Source: Promethearchaeota archaeon (lineage in GTDB: Archaea; Asgardarchaeota; Lokiarchaeia; Sigyniarchaeales; SOKP01). Taken from it: a stretch of DNA of 64,000 nt. Positions within the stretch are counted from its first letter, which is position 1. Each line of letters opens with the position of its first letter. Location: the NCBI GenBank assembly GCA_019057795.1, contig JAHLWS010000079.1:1-64000 (forward strand), in the 5' to 3' direction. Below the pieces are notes generated by a model. It had not been told where the DNA came from, made no database searches, and saw only the letters and a program-made list of their open reading frames with translations. Below, piece by piece: positions 61,477 through 64,000 of this stretch. The translations under genes were made by a program, and so were the position numbers.

Positions 61477-62853
61477 ATGTCAAAATATGATGTTGTTATA
61501 ATTGGTGGTGGAGTTGGAGGTACAGCTTCTGGAGCTATTCTGGCTTCTAATGGATTAAATACTCTCCTTATCGAGAAAAATCAATTTATTGGTGGTCGTT
61601 GTAGTACATATGAAAAAGAGGGTTTCAAAATAGATATAGGTGTGCATTCCTTTGGAAGAACGAGTAATGGTCCCCTTGGAACAGTATTAAAAATGATTGG
61701 TATGGAAGATGCTATTGATTGGGTTCTAGCGCGAAATCCAGGACCGGTACAGTATTATCAGGGGAAATTTTGGAAATTTCCTAAAGAACTTGAAAAATTA
61801 ATTCCTCCCTCCGATTTTTCCAGCCTTATAAAAATACTTAGAGACATAATGCGAATAAAGGATACAAAAGATCTTGATAATATTAGCATTAAAACATGGT
61901 TATCAAAATATTCCGATAATAAACTTGTCCACTCGTTTATTAATATTCTCTGCGGTTTATATTTTGTAGTTTCTTACAACGAGGCTTCTGCTGGTGAATT
62001 TGTGAGATGTTTATCTTCACTTGTGCAAAATAGGAGTACTGGGTATCCTAAAGGCGGATGTATAGCAATACCTCTTGCTTATGCTAAAGCCATTGAAAAA
62101 TTTGGGGGTACTGTGGAAACAGGGGTCACGGCCAAAAAAATTATCATCGAGGATGGAAAAATCCAAGGCGTTGAACTCGATAACAATAAATTTATTTCAT
62201 CTCAATTGGTCATTAGCAATGCAGGGATAAAAGAAACAATAAATAATATGGTTGGTAGAAACTATTTCGATAAAATATATCTTGAAAAAATTGACAAACT
62301 AAAGTATTCGATGAGCGCTTTTTCTCTTAAATTGGCATTAAAAAAACCAATAACTCATTTTAAAGTAATTAATTCAATGTCTCTAGACTACGAGGAAAAA
62401 GTTAGGTCAGTTTTGGAAGGAGAAGTCCCTGACAAAGTAGATTTATTCGTTCCTATCCCTTCGAATTATGACCCAGAACTAGCACCAAAAGAAAAGCAAC
62501 TAATTATCGCGGGAACGGCAGTACCTCGGGAAAATTTTGAAAGAAATAGAGAAAAATGGATAAGTAGTACAATGGAAACTCTTGAAGAAATGTTCCCAAA
62601 ATTCCAAAATAACTTAATGTGGATGGAAGTCACGACACCAAAAGATATCGAATCAATAGGCGGAAAAGAAGCATCCGTTGTTGGGATATCACAAACTGTA
62701 GATCAGACAGGAGTAAATAGACCCGCCACATCTCTACCAATAAAAGGGTTATATATAGTTGGCGGAGACGCAGGTGGTTGGGGAATTGGAACTGAACTAG
62801 CAGCAAAAAGCGCTATCGATTGTTCAAAAATCATATTAAAACAAAAAAAGTAA
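61477..62853 (+). CDS. FAD-dependent oxidoreductase (CrtI/phytoene-desaturase-like)
   Basis: 458 residues. VVIIGGGVGGTASGAILASN at the start binds ADP-FAD, followed by GGRCSTYEKEGFKIDIGVHS as in phytoene desaturases; FVRCLSS and GYPKGGCIAIPLAYAKAIEK are mid-chain, and GLYIVGGDAGGWGIGTELAA near the end closes the FAD site. The family includes carotenoid and archaeal isoprenoid-modifying enzymes; the substrate here is unknown. Confidence 0.85.
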   Translation: MSKYDVVIIGGGVGGTASGAILASNGLNTLLIEKNQFIGGRCSTYEKEGFKIDIGVHSFGRTSNGPLGTVLKMIGMEDAIDWVLARNPGPVQYYQGKFWKFPKELEKLIPPSDFSSLIKILRDIMRIKDTKDLDNISIKTWLSKYSDNKLVHSFINILCGLYFVVSYNEASAGEFVRCLSSLVQNRSTGYPKGGCIAIPLAYAKAIEKFGGTVETGVTAKKIIIEDGKIQGVELDNNKFISSQLVISNAGIKETINNMVGRNYFDKIYLEKIDKLKYSMSAFSLKLALKKPITHFKVINSMSLDYEEKVRSVLEGEVPDKVDLFVPIPSNYDPELAPKEKQLIIAGTAVPRENFERNREKWISSTMETLEEMFPKFQNNLMWMEVTTPKDIESIGGKEASVVGISQTVDQTGVNRPATSLPIKGLYIVGGDAGGWGIGTELAAKSAIDCSKIILKQKK

Positions 62854-62867
62854 TTAAACGCATATCG

Positions 62868-62950
62868 ATAGGTTGGAATATCCAAGCAAAAAATTCGAAG
62901 CACGTAAAAAAATAAAAGACCAAAACAGAAACTCTCAAATAAGGTTTTGA
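62868..62950 (+). pseudogene. Frameshifted tail of a flavodoxin-like gene
   Basis: GGTTGGAATATCCAAGC and following bases match the last codons of the 60585-61262 gene (GWNIQAK...). One A is lost in the A-run, shifting the frame, after which KKFEARKKIKDQ is still readable. It is a partial duplicate directly after the CrtI-like gene. Confidence 0.6.
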
Positions 62951-63097
62951 AACAGATAAGTATATAACATTCACAAATACTAAATAGATATTAGGGAAGT
63001 GCGTCACTTTTTTAATCTTTTGGTATAAGAATAGTGCTTAACAAGTTTTTTATCAACTAACAGCGTTAATTCAGACCTTATGTGGAGAATTTGACTT

Positions 63098-63637
63098 ATG
63101 GAAAAACTTAATTTGGCGTTCAAAATGTGTATATTTGGAGATTCAGGTGTTGGTAAATCAACATTGATCAACCGATATATTACAGCCAAATTTGATCATG
63201 ACCTAAAGCCGACTTTAGGAGCAGCAATTTTGATGAAATTCATAGAAACGGAAACTATGAGAATAACACTTCAAATTTGGGATTTTGCCGGAGAGGAAAG
63301 GTTCAGATCTCTTTTACCTAGCTATGCTCAAGGATCTTCTGCAGCTATTTTTATGTGCGACATTTCTAATCGCGATAGTATTACGAATATAGATAAATGG
63401 CTTTTGACATTTAACGAAGGAATGAACGTTCGGAACCCAAAATTCCCCTTAATAGTAGTTGGTGGAAAATTAGACTTAGAAGAAAAACGATCTTTTAGTA
63501 AGAAGGATATTGAAGATATACTTACAGTACGAAAAGAATTTGATTACATCGAATGTTCTTCAAAAACCGGAGAAAATGTGGATTTGCTATTTCAAACTAT
63601 AGTCGATAAAATGTTGATTTATGGAAACCATCTATAA
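63098..63637 (+). CDS. Rab/Arf-like small GTPase
   Basis: 179 residues. G1 is GDSGVGKST (14-22), G2 Thr 39 in KPTLGA, G3 WDFAGEERF (61-69), G4 GGKLDL near 123-127 and G5 ECSSKTG near 152-158. The G3 Glu replaces the usual Gln (DTAGQ in Rab), and G4 reads GKLD instead of NKxD; both would alter hydrolysis and guanine specificity. No C-terminal Cys for prenylation is present. Ras-superfamily GTPases of this kind are a marker of Asgard archaea. Confidence 0.9.
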   Translation: MEKLNLAFKMCIFGDSGVGKSTLINRYITAKFDHDLKPTLGAAILMKFIETETMRITLQIWDFAGEERFRSLLPSYAQGSSAAIFMCDISNRDSITNIDKWLLTFNEGMNVRNPKFPLIVVGGKLDLEEKRSFSKKDIEDILTVRKEFDYIECSSKTGENVDLLFQTIVDKMLIYGNHL

Positions 63638-63713
63638 GATAGAATCTAATCTCAATTTTCCTTTTCGGCATAAATTAACTTTTTTAGTAGTGGATCTTTT
63701 AATTTTATAAGAA

Positions 63714-63870
63714 GGAAGGGGAAAACATTTGGGAAAATGCCGAATGGACCGTACAGGCACGAAAGATAATTAAAGCTCTTAAGCATTTCCCAGAAAGCTC
63801 TAAAATAATTCTAATAGTAGTTAGATTAACTAATAAAATTTTATTAATCCAATTTTCTACCATATTTTAA
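63714..63870 (+). other. Open frame without start codon, possible remnant
   Basis: The frame reads ENIWENAEWTVQARKIIKAL, then KHFPESSKIILIVVRLTNK and TAA. No start codon is found; the frame opens after a TAA near 63675. It may be the relic of a gene. The rest of the 63638-63938 gap is AT-rich with a TATA-like CATATAAAATAACATATG before the last gene. Confidence 0.25.
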
Positions 63871-63938
63871 TAAATTAACATATAAAATAACATATGACTA
63901 AATTTTAAATTTCAAAAAAATAAAATATTAATTGAACG

Positions 63939-64000
63939 ATGAAAGAACTAGAACAAGATTTCGAGCCCTCGCCTGAATTTCACTTATCAAAAAAGAAATT
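63939..64000 (+). CDS. 5' end of a gene running off the right edge
   Basis: ATG at 63939 opens MKELEQDFEPSPEFHLSKKK to the window end. A TATA-like stretch lies 40-60 bp upstream. The family cannot be determined from 20 codons. Confidence 0.5.
   Translation, partial: MKELEQDFEPSPEFHLSKKK

Noticed and set aside
1-64000. CRISPR arrays, rRNA genes, complete insertion sequences
   Set aside because: Looked for regularly spaced repeats, conserved rRNA stretches and transposase motifs (DDE, serine or HUH); none found.

Overview
The window looks like AT-rich chromosomal DNA of an Asgard (Promethearchaeota, probably Lokiarchaeia-like) archaeon. Archaeal hallmarks are a TFIIB-type cyclin-fold protein (7130-8179), UPF0175/PIN, DUF433/PIN and HEPN/MNT toxin-antitoxin pairs, DUF5678 and DUF362 proteins, TATA-like boxes close to start codons, TTG/GTG starts and a CCA-less tRNA gene. 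The specific Asgard hint is a Rab/Arf-like small GTPase (63098-63637). This lineage call is inference; no rRNA or other decisive marker is present.

Layout. 1-6.7 kb: hydrolases, an SMP-30 protein, an enoyl-CoA hydratase and truncated genes, with one copy of a 13-bp motif (core TTTCACGA) in each of the first five sizeable gaps. 6.9-14.8 kb: an accessory block holding a TFB-like protein whose N-terminus is three topoisomerase-type zinc fingers, a NERD-helicase, a DUF4313-like protein, and a two-gene cassette (SAP/coiled-coil/winged-helix protein plus an AAA+ ATPase with an Mrr-like nuclease domain). The cassette is my best candidate for an undescribed system. 13.6-24.9 kb: a graveyard of duplicated, deleted genes, including three differently degraded copies of a helicase-Smr locus, mixed with intact toxin-antitoxin genes. 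24.9-28.4 kb: a glycyl radical enzyme and its activase. 28.9-37.2 kb: membrane proteins, DUF2695, an esterase, HepT-MntA, TetR with a DUF998 target, an M50-like protein and an iron-sulfur protein. 37.2-42.3 kb: four PIN/UPF0175 modules or remnants around a tRNA-Gln gene with C at position 33.

42.4-64 kb is more ordinary. It has a glycosyltransferase with a GH130 enzyme (mannoside metabolism), a ParB-like gene split by an in-frame TAG, an ArsB/NhaD-type transporter, DUF362, an SDR, and an RCK protein whose membrane part lacks the potassium filter. A same-strand cluster at 51.9-56.1 kb encodes a beta-propeller with zinc ribbon, a HAMP protein, a TM-HAMP-TPR-vWA protein and a 7-TM protein, which looks like a kinase-free sensory complex. 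After it come a QueG-like protein, a thioesterase, DUF3795, a PNPOx-MarR pair, two flavodoxin-like proteins, a CrtI-like FAD oxidoreductase and the small GTPase. No CRISPR array, rRNA or complete insertion sequence was seen. All functional calls come from motif recognition by eye; no database search was run.
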